Assembly (NCBI GenBank): GCA_029212885.1
Contig: JARGPC010000015.1
Location: 10,553 to 46,066, forward strand
Length of the DNA: 35,514 nt
Source of the DNA: Coxiellaceae bacterium
GTDB taxonomy: Bacteria; Pseudomonadota; Gammaproteobacteria; Coxiellales; Coxiellaceae
Reading direction: 5' to 3'
Below the pieces are notes generated by a model, which saw nothing but the letters and a program-made list of their open reading frames with translations, was not told the DNA's origin and searched no databases. Position 1 is the first letter of the stretch; every line of letters begins with the position of its first letter. Shown here piece by piece: positions 1 through 6,634 of this stretch. The translations under genes were made by a program, and so were the position numbers.

Positions 1-173
1 ATAACCGGAGTTTACTAGACGTAAATGAGGATTATGATTGAACTTTTAACACAGCCAATCATCATTAGCGCCTACTTAGATTGCGCTAAATGATAAGTAG
101 CAAGGCAAAAGTGAATGAATAACCGGAGTTTACTAGACGTAAATGAGGATTATGATTGAACTTTTAACACAGC
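1..173. repeat. 55-bp perfect direct repeat, two copies
   Basis: Bases 1-55 and 119-173 are identical, so the unit repeats with a period of 118 bp. Each copy ends in a possible tiny reading frame starting MIELLTQ (ATG at 34 and at 152), preceded by GAGG only 3 nt before the ATG. The first frame runs 19 codons and the second 11. The first copy touches the window edge, so further copies may lie to the left. No transposase or CRISPR-like spacing is visible. Confidence 0.9.
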
Positions 174-198
174 TACTTATCATTTAGCGCAATCTAAG
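75..198. repeat. 27-bp perfect inverted repeat enclosing the second direct-repeat copy
   Basis: Bases 75-101 are the exact reverse complement of 172-198, with 70 nt between the arms. The left arm can instead pair locally: 83-94 complements 61-71 apart from one bulged base. The two pairings exclude each other, as in an attenuator, but no U-run follows the right arm. It could equally be a scar of rearrangement. Confidence 0.85.
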
Positions 199-240
199 CG
201 CAAAAATAAATGTGGGCTTTTAATGTTTCCCTAAGCAACG

Positions 241-273
241 ATTAAGTTTTCGTTAATACTGGCTTGTTAGACT
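241..273 (+). promoter_or_regulatory. PmrA-like box and -10, far upstream of the esterase gene
   Basis: TTAAG (242-246) and TTAAT (253-257) are direct repeats with an 11-bp period, resembling the PmrA box of Legionella/Coxiella (two cTTAATatT units separated by 2 nt). A -10-like TAGACT (268-273) lies 10 nt after the second half-site, the same distance as at three other sites in the window. A transcript starting near 280 would carry a leader of about 230 nt before the esterase ATG at 508. Confidence 0.5.
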
Positions 274-383
274 TCATTACATACAAACGATATCTAACGA
301 ATAAAAACAGATATTGACCGACATTAGTTAGAAGCCCGCGACCGAACCCCAAGTAGCCGAATATTAGTATGTAAGAAGCCCAG

Positions 384-423
384 GACAGCTGGCTAATGTG
401 CGTAAACACATTAGCTGGCTGTC
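384..423 (+). other. 17-bp RNA hairpin in the leader region before the esterase
   Basis: Arms 384-400 and 407-423 enclose a 6-nt loop. In plus-strand RNA all 17 positions pair, two of them as G-U wobbles. In minus-strand RNA those two become A-C mismatches, so selection, if any, acts on the plus-strand transcript. A T-rich stretch (TACTTTT) follows. It could be an attenuator, a weak terminator or part of a small RNA. The rest of 201-507 shows no convincing gene. Confidence 0.55.
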
Positions 424-507
424 TACTTTTCAGCCTTCTCTTGAAAATCCCTCATTCGTAAGGTAAAAGTACCTCACACGTTAAACCAAAGCCTATAAGG
501 GATAATA

Positions 508-1506
508 ATGATTGAATGGCATAATTTTGAATCGACCGCAATTAAAGGCTTCCCCATGGGTGACGCACATCAACGCCAATTTCCGGTGTATTTACCGCCC
601 AATTATGATGCCAAGCGCTCTGAACCTTACCCAGTAGTTTTTCTGATCGCGGGTTATGGCAGTTACAGTTCGCAGTATGTATGGCAACAGTCGGTATTCG
701 AGAAATCATTACCTCAAAAATTGGATGAAGTCATTAACAGTGGCGATATACCAGCTGTTATCGTTGCATTTCCTGATGGCAGCTCCAGACTTGGCTGCAG
801 TCAGTACATTAATTCACCTGTGCTAGGGAATTATATGGATTACATCTGCGATGAACTCACCGCCTTTATTGATCAAAATTATCACACCCATACCAATGCC
901 AAGCAACGCGGCATTCTGGGTCACTCCAGTGGTGGCTTTGGTGCCTTAGTCACTGGCATGTTACGCCCTGACACTTTTGGCAATATTTGCAGCTCTGCTG
1001 GTGATTCATGTTATGAAGCTTTGTTTCCACCACTGATCACACCCACCATCAATGCAATTGAAAAAGCTGGGGGTATCACTGAATTTGTTGAGTGGTTTTT
1101 AGACTTGCCTAACCCTGGCAATAGCGGCTGCTTTGAAGCCATGATGGCATTGGCGATGAGCGGCTGTTACGCCCCTAACCCTAACGTACCGACGATTATG
1201 GGCGATTTATTTTTTGATATGAATACTGGCGCTATTATTGATGAAGTATGGCAAAAATTCCTAGCCTGGGACCCTGTGCATATGGCTGATAATCACATGG
1301 ATGCACTAGCACAGTTGAATTATATACAACTGGACTGTGGCCTGCAGGATGAATATGGCATGATGATTGGTCAGCGCCAAATTGCAGCCAAATTAGCCAA
1401 AAACAAGATAGAGTGCAATCTAAATGAATATCCTGGCAAACACGGTGGTCATAGCTGGCGTAATGTAGAAAGAATCGGCAACATGCTGAACGCGATGGCT
1501 AAATAG
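508..1506 (+). CDS. Putative esterase, alpha/beta-hydrolase (esterase D/PF00756-like)
   Basis: A 332-residue protein of the alpha/beta-hydrolase esterase family that includes S-formylglutathione hydrolase, enterochelin esterase and mycolyltransferases. The nucleophile elbow is GHSSGG with Ser140 as catalytic serine. A late histidine in KHGGHSW near residue 315 is the likely triad base, with an acidic residue around LQDEYG. The N-terminal half has the usual strand-rich core (PVVFLIAGYG). No signal peptide or membrane segment is visible, so it is cytoplasmic or exported by a non-Sec route. It is monocistronic, with a purine-rich AAGGGA ribosome-binding site 7 nt before the ATG. A PmrA-like box at 242-257 and a hairpin leader lie upstream, which would place it with putative virulence genes. 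The natural substrate cannot be read from the sequence. Confidence 0.85.
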   Translation: MIEWHNFESTAIKGFPMGDAHQRQFPVYLPPNYDAKRSEPYPVVFLIAGYGSYSSQYVWQQSVFEKSLPQKLDEVINSGDIPAVIVAFPDGSSRLGCSQYINSPVLGNYMDYICDELTAFIDQNYHTHTNAKQRGILGHSSGGFGALVTGMLRPDTFGNICSSAGDSCYEALFPPLITPTINAIEKAGGITEFVEWFLDLPNPGNSGCFEAMMALAMSGCYAPNPNVPTIMGDLFFDMNTGAIIDEVWQKFLAWDPVHMADNHMDALAQLNYIQLDCGLQDEYGMMIGQRQIAAKLAKNKIECNLNEYPGKHGGHSWRNVERIGNMLNAMAK

Positions 1507-1517
1507 CACTCAACAGC

Positions 1518-1880
1518 TTATCCACCCAACACTGATTTAATTTTTGCTAATAGCTCGGCTGCGTCATAGGGTTTTTCAATATAACCCGCTGCACCCAACG
1601 CCATGGCTTTTTCTTTTAAATCGGGTTCGCGACTGGCCGTGATAAAGATAATTGGTATACCTGCTGGCAAATCATTAATACGCTCAGCCAATGCAATACC
1701 ACCCCCAGCTGGGATCATGACATCCAACAAGATCACATCGGGCTGTTGTTTTACTGCACTGGTAATTCCCATTAATGCGTCATATGCCACATATACTTCA
1801 TAGCCCGCCGCTTTTAAACGCACTGTCAGCGCAGTCGCTATGTCTTTTTCATCTTCTACTACTAATACTTTAGCCATCAT
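1518..1880 (-). CDS. Single-domain response regulator (CheY-like receiver)
   Basis: The 120 residues form one receiver domain and nothing else. The acidic pocket (VVEDEKD), phospho-acceptor Asp53 (LLDVMIP), Thr81 (ITAS) and Lys103 (EKP) are all present, so it should be phosphorylatable. There is no DNA-binding or enzymatic output domain, so it must act by protein contact, like CheY or Spo0F, or relay phosphate onward. Its start overlaps the end of the upstream kinase gene by 11 bp, implying one mRNA and coupled translation. Two adjacent ATG codons exist; the second (1877) is equally possible. Its output partner is not in the window. Confidence 0.92.
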   Translation of the reverse strand: MMAKVLVVEDEKDIATALTVRLKAAGYEVYVAYDALMGITSAVKQQPDVILLDVMIPAGGGIALAERINDLPAGIPIIFITASREPDLKEKAMALGAAGYIEKPYDAAELLAKIKSVLGG

Positions 1881-3051
1881 TTTCTCCCGCTATCGGAAAA
1901 GTAAATGTAAATGTTGTGCCTCGCCCGAGCTGACTCTCAACAGAGATATCACCACCATGTAACTTTACGATTTGTTGACAGATATGTAAACCCAAGCCTA
2001 AACCGCGCTCAGCATGCACATCTGAACCCTCCACCTGATACAAGCGATCAAATATTCGCAGTGCATGTTTTTCACTAATACCCGCCCCCGTATCCACCAC
2101 AGACACCTCAACGAACCTTTTATCTTTTTTACTGCGCTTCGTTTTCACTGTAATGCTGCCACGCTCCGATGTAAACTTCATTGCATTACTTAATAAATTA
2201 TTCAACACCTCAGTAATACGTACATCATCGCCTGCAACATCTGGAATACTTCCCAGCTTAGCCGTTAGCTGTAACTTCTTTTTCTCCGCAATCGGCTGTA
2301 TTGATTTAACCACACGATCAATCAACTGCGTTAAGTCCAGCGGCTTAGTATGCAAAATGAATTTAGCCGTTTCCATGCTCGCAATGGTCAATAGATCATT
2401 TACACAGGTTGTAATCTGCGTGCAATTCTTTTGAATAATGTGCAAATATTCTTGTTGTTTTATATTAATGGGGCCTGATATTTCATCTTGCAGTATGGAA
2501 ACGAACGAGACCACTGATGTCAATGGAGTTTTTAATTCATGTGAAATAGTTTGATAAAATTGCATGATTTCTTGGTTACGATGATTCAGCTCCTGATTAA
2601 CCATCTTCACCTCAGACAATAAATGCACATTCTCTTTAAGCACTTCAGATTCTTTCATAATACGATGTCGCTCCAACGAGCGTCGAAAAGTGCGCTTTAA
2701 ACCTACAGGAGTAATTTTGGAGAGCGGCAAATAATCTTGAGCTCCCACGTCCAATAACACTTCTTCAATCTCGGCATTATAATCATCACCAAACTCAATC
2801 ACTGGCACTTCGGGAAAATCAGAGATTAAAACCATTAAGCCATGATTATCCCTATCATTTGGCAGGTGACTGTCTAATAAAATGAGGCTAAATTCTCCAG
2901 CTTTCAACAGTTCTTCAGCGCGATCGATCTGGTCTACCACCTGGCTTTCCACATTCAATTGCTCCAATTGCTGTAACAATTTTTGCAGCAAAGCAATACG
3001 CTCATCAGACTGACAAATTATCAATAAATCAATGGTAGATCCCGTTTTCAT
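1870..3051 (-). CDS. Cytoplasmic hybrid histidine kinase (N-terminal receiver, HisKA, HATPase)
   Basis: This 393-residue kinase has no membrane segment. Residues 7-125 form a receiver-like domain with a possible phospho-acceptor Asp60 (LILLDSHLP), but the usual C-terminal Lys-Pro is degenerate (PLSK). A coiled linker leads to HisKA with the phospho-accepting His171 in SHELKTPL. The ATPase domain has the N box (NLLSNAMKF), G1 (DTGAGIS) and G2 (GLGLGLHI). The architecture suggests a phosphorelay node that receives an internal signal or phosphate rather than sensing through the membrane. It pairs with the overlapping downstream response regulator. A TATAGT hexamer lies 7 nt before the ATG and no clear Shine-Dalgarno is seen, so the mRNA may be leaderless. 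Confidence 0.92.
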   Translation of the reverse strand: MKTGSTIDLLIICQSDERIALLQKLLQQLEQLNVESQVVDQIDRAEELLKAGEFSLILLDSHLPNDRDNHGLMVLISDFPEVPVIEFGDDYNAEIEEVLLDVGAQDYLPLSKITPVGLKRTFRRSLERHRIMKESEVLKENVHLLSEVKMVNQELNHRNQEIMQFYQTISHELKTPLTSVVSFVSILQDEISGPINIKQQEYLHIIQKNCTQITTCVNDLLTIASMETAKFILHTKPLDLTQLIDRVVKSIQPIAEKKKLQLTAKLGSIPDVAGDDVRITEVLNNLLSNAMKFTSERGSITVKTKRSKKDKRFVEVSVVDTGAGISEKHALRIFDRLYQVEGSDVHAERGLGLGLHICQQIVKLHGGDISVESQLGRGTTFTFTFPIAGENDG

Positions 3052-3149
3052 GAGGGTAACTATAGCATAAGGGCACTTATCTTATGGCTTTGAATGAAAA
3101 TGCAATTGATTGATCTTACTGGGTTTAACAAATAAAAATTCAAGCTGTT

Positions 3150-3614
3150 TTATGCTGAGGACAATTTCAAGGTAAATGTATGATTATCTTTCGCCAGCAA
3201 CACTTCGTCATCTTTAATGGCTAAGACCTTAGCGCCGGCAATTTTATCGCCTTCATGGTAGGTTTGGCTATTGATTAATGCAATGCGTTGACCATCAGAG
3301 GCCATGATGCCACTGAGTGTTAAACCATTGGTTGGGTCAGTAGTAAAAGCTGGCGATAATTTGGTGTGTGATACTGCTGGTGTTGTCTTTTGCTTATGAT
3401 GCGGCTGAAATGTTTGCCATACCAACAAGCATAATAGCAACGTCGTTAAGATTAAAAAGCTAAAATGGCTTTTACGTGGCCGTGGTTTCTTATCATTTTG
3501 CTGTAAGATTTGGCTAATACTTTCCGTGGCTTGTTTTTCTGTCGTGGTACTTTGTACCTGACGGCTTTGCAAGTCTTGTTGGGTTTTTTTCAGTGCGTTA
3601 TCGATAATACTCAT
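3150..3614 (-). CDS. GspB-like inner-membrane protein
   Basis: A 154-residue bitopic protein. The N-terminus (MSIIDNALKKTQQ) is cytoplasmic and charged, with one membrane helix at about residues 51-69 (FSFLILTTLLLCLLVW). The periplasmic C-terminus (GLTLSGIMASDGQRIALI to the end) resembles the type II secretion protein GspB/PulB C-terminal domain, with its pattern of ALIN, GD.I and V..I..D.V.L. It overlaps the preceding GspA/ExeA-like ATPase gene by 4 bp (ATGA), the arrangement of gspAB (exeAB), where the two form an inner-membrane complex that helps insert the secretin into the peptidoglycan. No other type II secretion genes are nearby. A role in type IV pilus assembly (MshK-like) is an alternative. 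Confidence 0.8.
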   Translation of the reverse strand: MSIIDNALKKTQQDLQSRQVQSTTTEKQATESISQILQQNDKKPRPRKSHFSFLILTTLLLCLLVWQTFQPHHKQKTTPAVSHTKLSPAFTTDPTNGLTLSGIMASDGQRIALINSQTYHEGDKIAGAKVLAIKDDEVLLAKDNHTFTLKLSSA

Positions 3615-4426
3615 ATTACAAATACTTCCTCTGCAGATAGGCGCACCATATCGGCATCGATGGTACGTTTTTCTTCAACGAACCCAGCTAATAACGCACG
3701 ATCACATAAAATATTAATCATACGCGGTGTGCCGGCTGTTAGCTCATAAACCACATCTAACGCTTGGTCAGTAAAGCTTGGCATCATATCAAAATTATTG
3801 GCTACCAATCTTAGGCGATGTTTAATATAAGCAACAACATCTGTTTGCGCTAACGGTTGGATGCGATAACGCACTGCGATACGCTGATTAAGCTGTCTTA
3901 AGCTGGGCAACTTCAATTTTTTTTCAAGTTCTGGCTGACCTAGCAAAATAATTTGCAGTAATTTTTGTTTTTCTGTTTCCAAGTTCGATAACATACGCAC
4001 TTGTTCAAGCTGTTTCACACCTAAGTTTTGTGCTTCATCGATAATTAATACTAAATTGTGCCCTTGACTGGATTCACGCAATAAAAAGTTATTTAGCGCA
4101 TCGATCAAATCAAACTTATTACTGCACTCTTCTTGCTCAACGCCGAAATCCTTCAGTATAAAACGCAGCAACTGGATATCTGAGAAGCTGGGATTAAGGA
4201 TAAACGCTGTTTTTGTTTGTTGATTGACTTCTTTTAGTAATCGCCGGCATAGCGTGGTTTTACCGGTACCGATTTCACCGATCACGGCCATAATGCCCAT
4301 GCGTTGCTCAATACCGAATTGCAGGTGTGAAAAAGCTTCGCTGTGTTGCGAGCTAGAGAAGAAAAAACTGGGGTCTGCCGTTACATTGAACGGGTTTTCC
4401 TTAAAATGGTAGAATTCCTTATACAT
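3611..4426 (-). CDS. GspA/ExeA/MshM-family AAA ATPase
   Basis: The 271-residue protein opens with MYKEFYHFKENPFNVTADP, the signature of ExeA/GspA/MshM ATPases. The Walker A motif is GEIGTGKTT (about residues 51-59), Walker B is LVLIIDEAQ, and the C-terminal half has the AAA lid (GTPRMINILCDRAL). It stops after the ATPase module, so the periplasmic peptidoglycan-binding domain of long ExeA proteins is absent and it resembles MshM. It is translationally coupled to the GspB-like gene. It probably energises assembly of a secretin or pilus machine at the inner membrane. A TATACT hexamer lies 6 nt before the ATG and no Shine-Dalgarno is present, so the transcript may be leaderless. Confidence 0.9.
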   Translation of the reverse strand: MYKEFYHFKENPFNVTADPSFFFSSSQHSEAFSHLQFGIEQRMGIMAVIGEIGTGKTTLCRRLLKEVNQQTKTAFILNPSFSDIQLLRFILKDFGVEQEECSNKFDLIDALNNFLLRESSQGHNLVLIIDEAQNLGVKQLEQVRMLSNLETEKQKLLQIILLGQPELEKKLKLPSLRQLNQRIAVRYRIQPLAQTDVVAYIKHRLRLVANNFDMMPSFTDQALDVVYELTAGTPRMINILCDRALLAGFVEEKRTIDADMVRLSAEEVFVI

Positions 4427-4432
4427 CTATCG

Positions 4433-4438
4433 AGTATA
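4433..4438 (-). promoter_or_regulatory. -10 hexamer of a possibly leaderless promoter for the gspA-like gene
   Basis: On the minus strand TATACT lies 6 nt before the ATG at 4426, so transcription should start at or next to the A of the ATG. No Shine-Dalgarno is present in the gap. The -35 is weak: TTGATA at a 15-nt spacing is the best match. Confidence 0.4.
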
Positions 4439-4626
4439 ACATTAGGTGATAGGTATCAAAAGCACCGGGTGCAAAGTAATAACTAAAATGCATTATCTGG
4501 CAACGCCTTAACGTACAAAATGAAAACAACTTCACACATATCACGGAATACTTGACCAGCAAGGTAACATCACATAGAATCGCTCTTTCTCGACGAGATC
4601 ATGCTTTTGAGGCGTGGGCTCAGGTC

Positions 4627-4795
4627 GGGATGGCTATAAAAGATTAGTTATTCGTAATGAAGTTTTACTCTCTGCTTTAGCAGCTGACAGTGGACTTTGG
4701 TGGGGATGGCTATAAAAGATTAGTTATTCGTAATGAAGTTTTACTCTCTGCTTTAGCAGCTGACAGTGGACTTTGGTGGGGATGGCTATAAAAGA
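4627..4795. repeat. 76-bp tandem repeat (two full copies plus a stub) abutting tRNA-Thr
   Basis: The units 4627-4702 and 4703-4778 match with a period of exactly 76 bp, and a third partial unit (GGGATGGCTATAAAAGA) runs into the first base of the tRNA at 4796. Each unit contains TATAAA, so the array could supply tandem promoters; the TATAAA at 4787 is too close to the tRNA to leave a leader. The unit is not a tRNA remnant, because it has no T-loop sequence. The rest of the gene-free stretch 4427-4626 shows nothing recognisable. Confidence 0.9.
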
Positions 4796-4871
4796 GCTGG
4801 TGTAGCTCAGTTGGTAGAGCAGCTGATTTGTAATCAGCCGGTCGGCGGTTCGAATCCGTTCACCAGCTCCA
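4796..4871 (+). tRNA. tRNA-Thr (anticodon UGU)
   Basis: A 76-nt cloverleaf. The acceptor stem GCTGGTG pairs with CACCAGC, the D-arm is TAGCTCAGTTGGTAGAGCA, and the anticodon stem GCTGA/TCAGC holds loop TTTGTAA with anticodon TGT, which reads ACA threonine codons. The T-arm is CGGCGGTTCGAATCCGTT, and the terminal CCA is encoded. A 6-bp hairpin overlaps the 3' end (4867-4872 with 4877-4882) and may act in 3' processing. It stands alone, immediately after the 76-bp repeat array. Confidence 0.95.
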
Positions 4872-4949
4872 ATTTCTTGGAGTCCGTACCGGAACCATTT
4901 TTACAGGCTTATGATTAAAAACATAAGCAAAATAATCACCTATACTTCC

Positions 4950-4973
4950 CCTCATTATTGACAAGCAATGAGG
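4950..4973 (+). promoter_or_regulatory. Hairpin that could hide the ribosome-binding site of the 84-aa gene
   Basis: CCTCATT (4950-4956) is complementary to AATGAGG (4967-4973) across a 10-nt loop. The 3' arm contains the GAGG Shine-Dalgarno that lies 7 nt before the ATG at 4981. Folding would block ribosome access, so translation may be conditional. Confidence 0.4.
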
Positions 4974-4980
4974 TAACATC

Positions 4981-5235
4981 ATGAAAACACCATTAATTGC
5001 CGCATCTCTATTAGCGTGTGGATTAGCATTTGGGCCTACACTAGCTAGTCCTACTCCTCAAAAGCCAGGCGCAACCAACCTAACCACTGATGGCAGTCCA
5101 GGTGGAAAAGTACAGCAAGGAACGGGCACTAAAGGTTTGGTTCCAGAAGATGATCCAGGCAAACAAGCTAAAACACATCGCAGCTGTGGTGGCAAAGGTT
5201 CAAAATTATCGAAGCCTGCAACACCACAACAATAA
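4981..5235 (+). CDS. Small secreted protein, 84 aa, unknown function
   Basis: I do not recognise this protein. Residues 1-22 form a Sec signal peptide (MKTPLIAASLLACGLAFGPT, then LA) with probable cleavage before SPTP. The Cys at 13 sits too early for a convincing lipobox. The mature part of about 62 residues is rich in Gly, Pro, Thr, Lys and Gln with no hydrophobic core, so it is probably disordered. One cysteine remains (RSCGGKG). The start is fixed by GAGG 7 nt upstream, which lies in a hairpin arm. It is monocistronic between tRNA-Thr and a convergent antiporter gene. An opposing frame at 5058-5303 was rejected as its shadow. Confidence 0.7.
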   Translation: MKTPLIAASLLACGLAFGPTLASPTPQKPGATNLTTDGSPGGKVQQGTGTKGLVPEDDPGKQAKTHRSCGGKGSKLSKPATPQQ

Positions 5236-5248
5236 ATCCGCATTAACC

Positions 5249-5285
5249 ACCCCACTTTGTTAGCGAAACCAACGCCAAGTGGGGT
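5249..5285. terminator. Possible bidirectional terminator hairpin
   Basis: ACCCCACTT (5249-5257) pairs perfectly with AAGTGGGGT (5277-5285) over a 19-nt loop. It lies between the convergent ends of the 84-aa gene and the antiporter gene. No T-tract follows on either strand, so intrinsic termination would be weak. Confidence 0.4.
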
Positions 5286-5313
5286 GCGATTAACACTCGC
5301 CACTCAACATAAA

Positions 5314-6588
5314 CTAACTGACGTCTTTAAGCTGACCAAGCTGTTTTAGCTTTTGCAAAGGGAAGAATGGCTTTAACGTTGTGCCTTGTATCAAAATCGA
5401 AAAAGCCACCACCGCATAAACCAGCGGAAGCAAGCGATCTTTGAGACCACCTTCAGGCAAAGACAACACCAACGCAACTGCTAATGCACCACGCAGCCCT
5501 GCCCACGTAAATAAATTCACTAAGCCAAAGCGTAATTTAAATTTGAGTCGGTGCTCTAATCGCAACAACAACATGGAGATGGAGATACTCAAAAACCGTC
5601 CGAGCAACACGCAAACAATAGCAACCACACTACCAATAATAGCCACCTTCGAAGGTACACCAATCATAAAGGCAAGCAAACCAATCAACACAAACAGCAC
5701 TGCATTGAGCACCTGATTGATCATATCCCAAAAAACATTAATCATATCTTTGGCTTTTTTATCACTCAACTTTGCCAAACTCAGATTACCTACCACAAGA
5801 CCCAGCACCACACTGGCAATCGGACCTGACACGTCTATCCATAATGCTAAAGCATAGCTAGCGCTAACGGCCGCCAATGTTATAAGCAACTGAGTAATGA
5901 CATGACTTGCTCGTGTGATAAAGTAATGTACGATAGCCGCCACAATCAACCCTAAAACAATACCGCCCACCACTTCACGTAGAAACAACGTCGATATATG
6001 CAGCACAGTGGGAGTTGCATGCTCGAATGCAATGCCGGTTAAGGTCACAAAAATAACCACACCAATGCCGTCATTGAACTGCGATTCGCCATCGATCACC
6101 AACTCAATATTGGCGGGTAAACCGATACTTTTTAATATTGCCAACGCCGCGACTGGATCCGTCGGTGAAATAATCGCACCAAAGATAAGCGCATGGATAT
6201 AGGGGATAGCAAAGCCTAATGCATTAAAGACCCAATAAATTAAGCTACCAATAATAAACGTCGCCAATAACGTCGCTAATACGGCTAAAGTTACCACATC
6301 CCAGCGATACTGATTCAGATTAGCTAGCGATATATTTTTCGCACCGGCAAAAAGTAAAAAACACAACACCCCCTGTAAAACTACCTGACTGAAATCAATT
6401 TTCGCCAACACACCACTGAACTGTAGATGGAAGTAATCAACACCCAAGTAGCTTAATACCGTAAACAACACGGCAAAAATAAGTGACAACAGCATCAAAC
6501 CAATCGTCATCTGCAAATGCATATGACGCTCATTGATAAAACTAAAAATGGCAGCGAGTGATAATAATATAGCGATAATATCTAGCAT
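5314..6588 (-). CDS. CPA1-family Na+/H+ (cation/proton) antiporter
   Basis: A 424-residue integral membrane protein with about 12 hydrophobic segments. The CPA1 hallmarks are present: FGAIISPTDPVAALAILK (Asp144 region) and GESQFNDGIGVV, where the Asn172-Asp173 pair binds the ion. It should exchange Na+ (or K+) for H+ across the inner membrane, for pH and salt balance. The protein ends soon after the last membrane helix, without the long regulatory tail of eukaryotic NHEs or a TrkA-C domain. Its start is supported by AAGGAAG before the ATG. It is divergent from the MFS exporter gene, with only 46 bp between the starts. The exact ion preference cannot be read from the sequence. Confidence 0.92.
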   Translation of the reverse strand: MLDIIAILLSLAAIFSFINERHMHLQMTIGLMLLSLIFAVLFTVLSYLGVDYFHLQFSGVLAKIDFSQVVLQGVLCFLLFAGAKNISLANLNQYRWDVVTLAVLATLLATFIIGSLIYWVFNALGFAIPYIHALIFGAIISPTDPVAALAILKSIGLPANIELVIDGESQFNDGIGVVIFVTLTGIAFEHATPTVLHISTLFLREVVGGIVLGLIVAAIVHYFITRASHVITQLLITLAAVSASYALALWIDVSGPIASVVLGLVVGNLSLAKLSDKKAKDMINVFWDMINQVLNAVLFVLIGLLAFMIGVPSKVAIIGSVVAIVCVLLGRFLSISISMLLLRLEHRLKFKLRFGLVNLFTWAGLRGALAVALVLSLPEGGLKDRLLPLVYAVVAFSILIQGTTLKPFFPLQKLKQLGQLKDVS

Positions 6589-6597
6589 GAGTCTTCC

Positions 6598-6626
6598 TTA
6601 ACACAGACACCAGTATATCGTATAAT
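6598..6626 (+). promoter_or_regulatory. Sigma70-type promoter giving a near-leaderless MFS transcript
   Basis: TTAACA (6598-6603), a 17-nt spacer and a perfect TATAAT (6621-6626). The ATG lies at 6635, so the start of transcription falls 0-3 nt before it. There is no Shine-Dalgarno. Confidence 0.65.
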
Positions 6627-6634
6627 ATCAAACC

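Noticed and set aside
396-461. 21-codon reading frame through the leader hairpin, a possible leader peptide
   Set aside because: No Shine-Dalgarno precedes it, its start lies inside the stem, and the codons show no regulatory run of one amino acid.
4627-4778. CRISPR array or tRNA remnants
   Set aside because: Two head-to-tail 76-bp units without spacers are not a CRISPR array, and the unit has no T-loop or acceptor-like pairing.
5058-5303. 81-residue minus-strand frame opposite the small secreted protein
   Set aside because: The plus-strand gene has a signal peptide and a Shine-Dalgarno; the minus frame runs through the hairpin at 5249-5285 and has neither.
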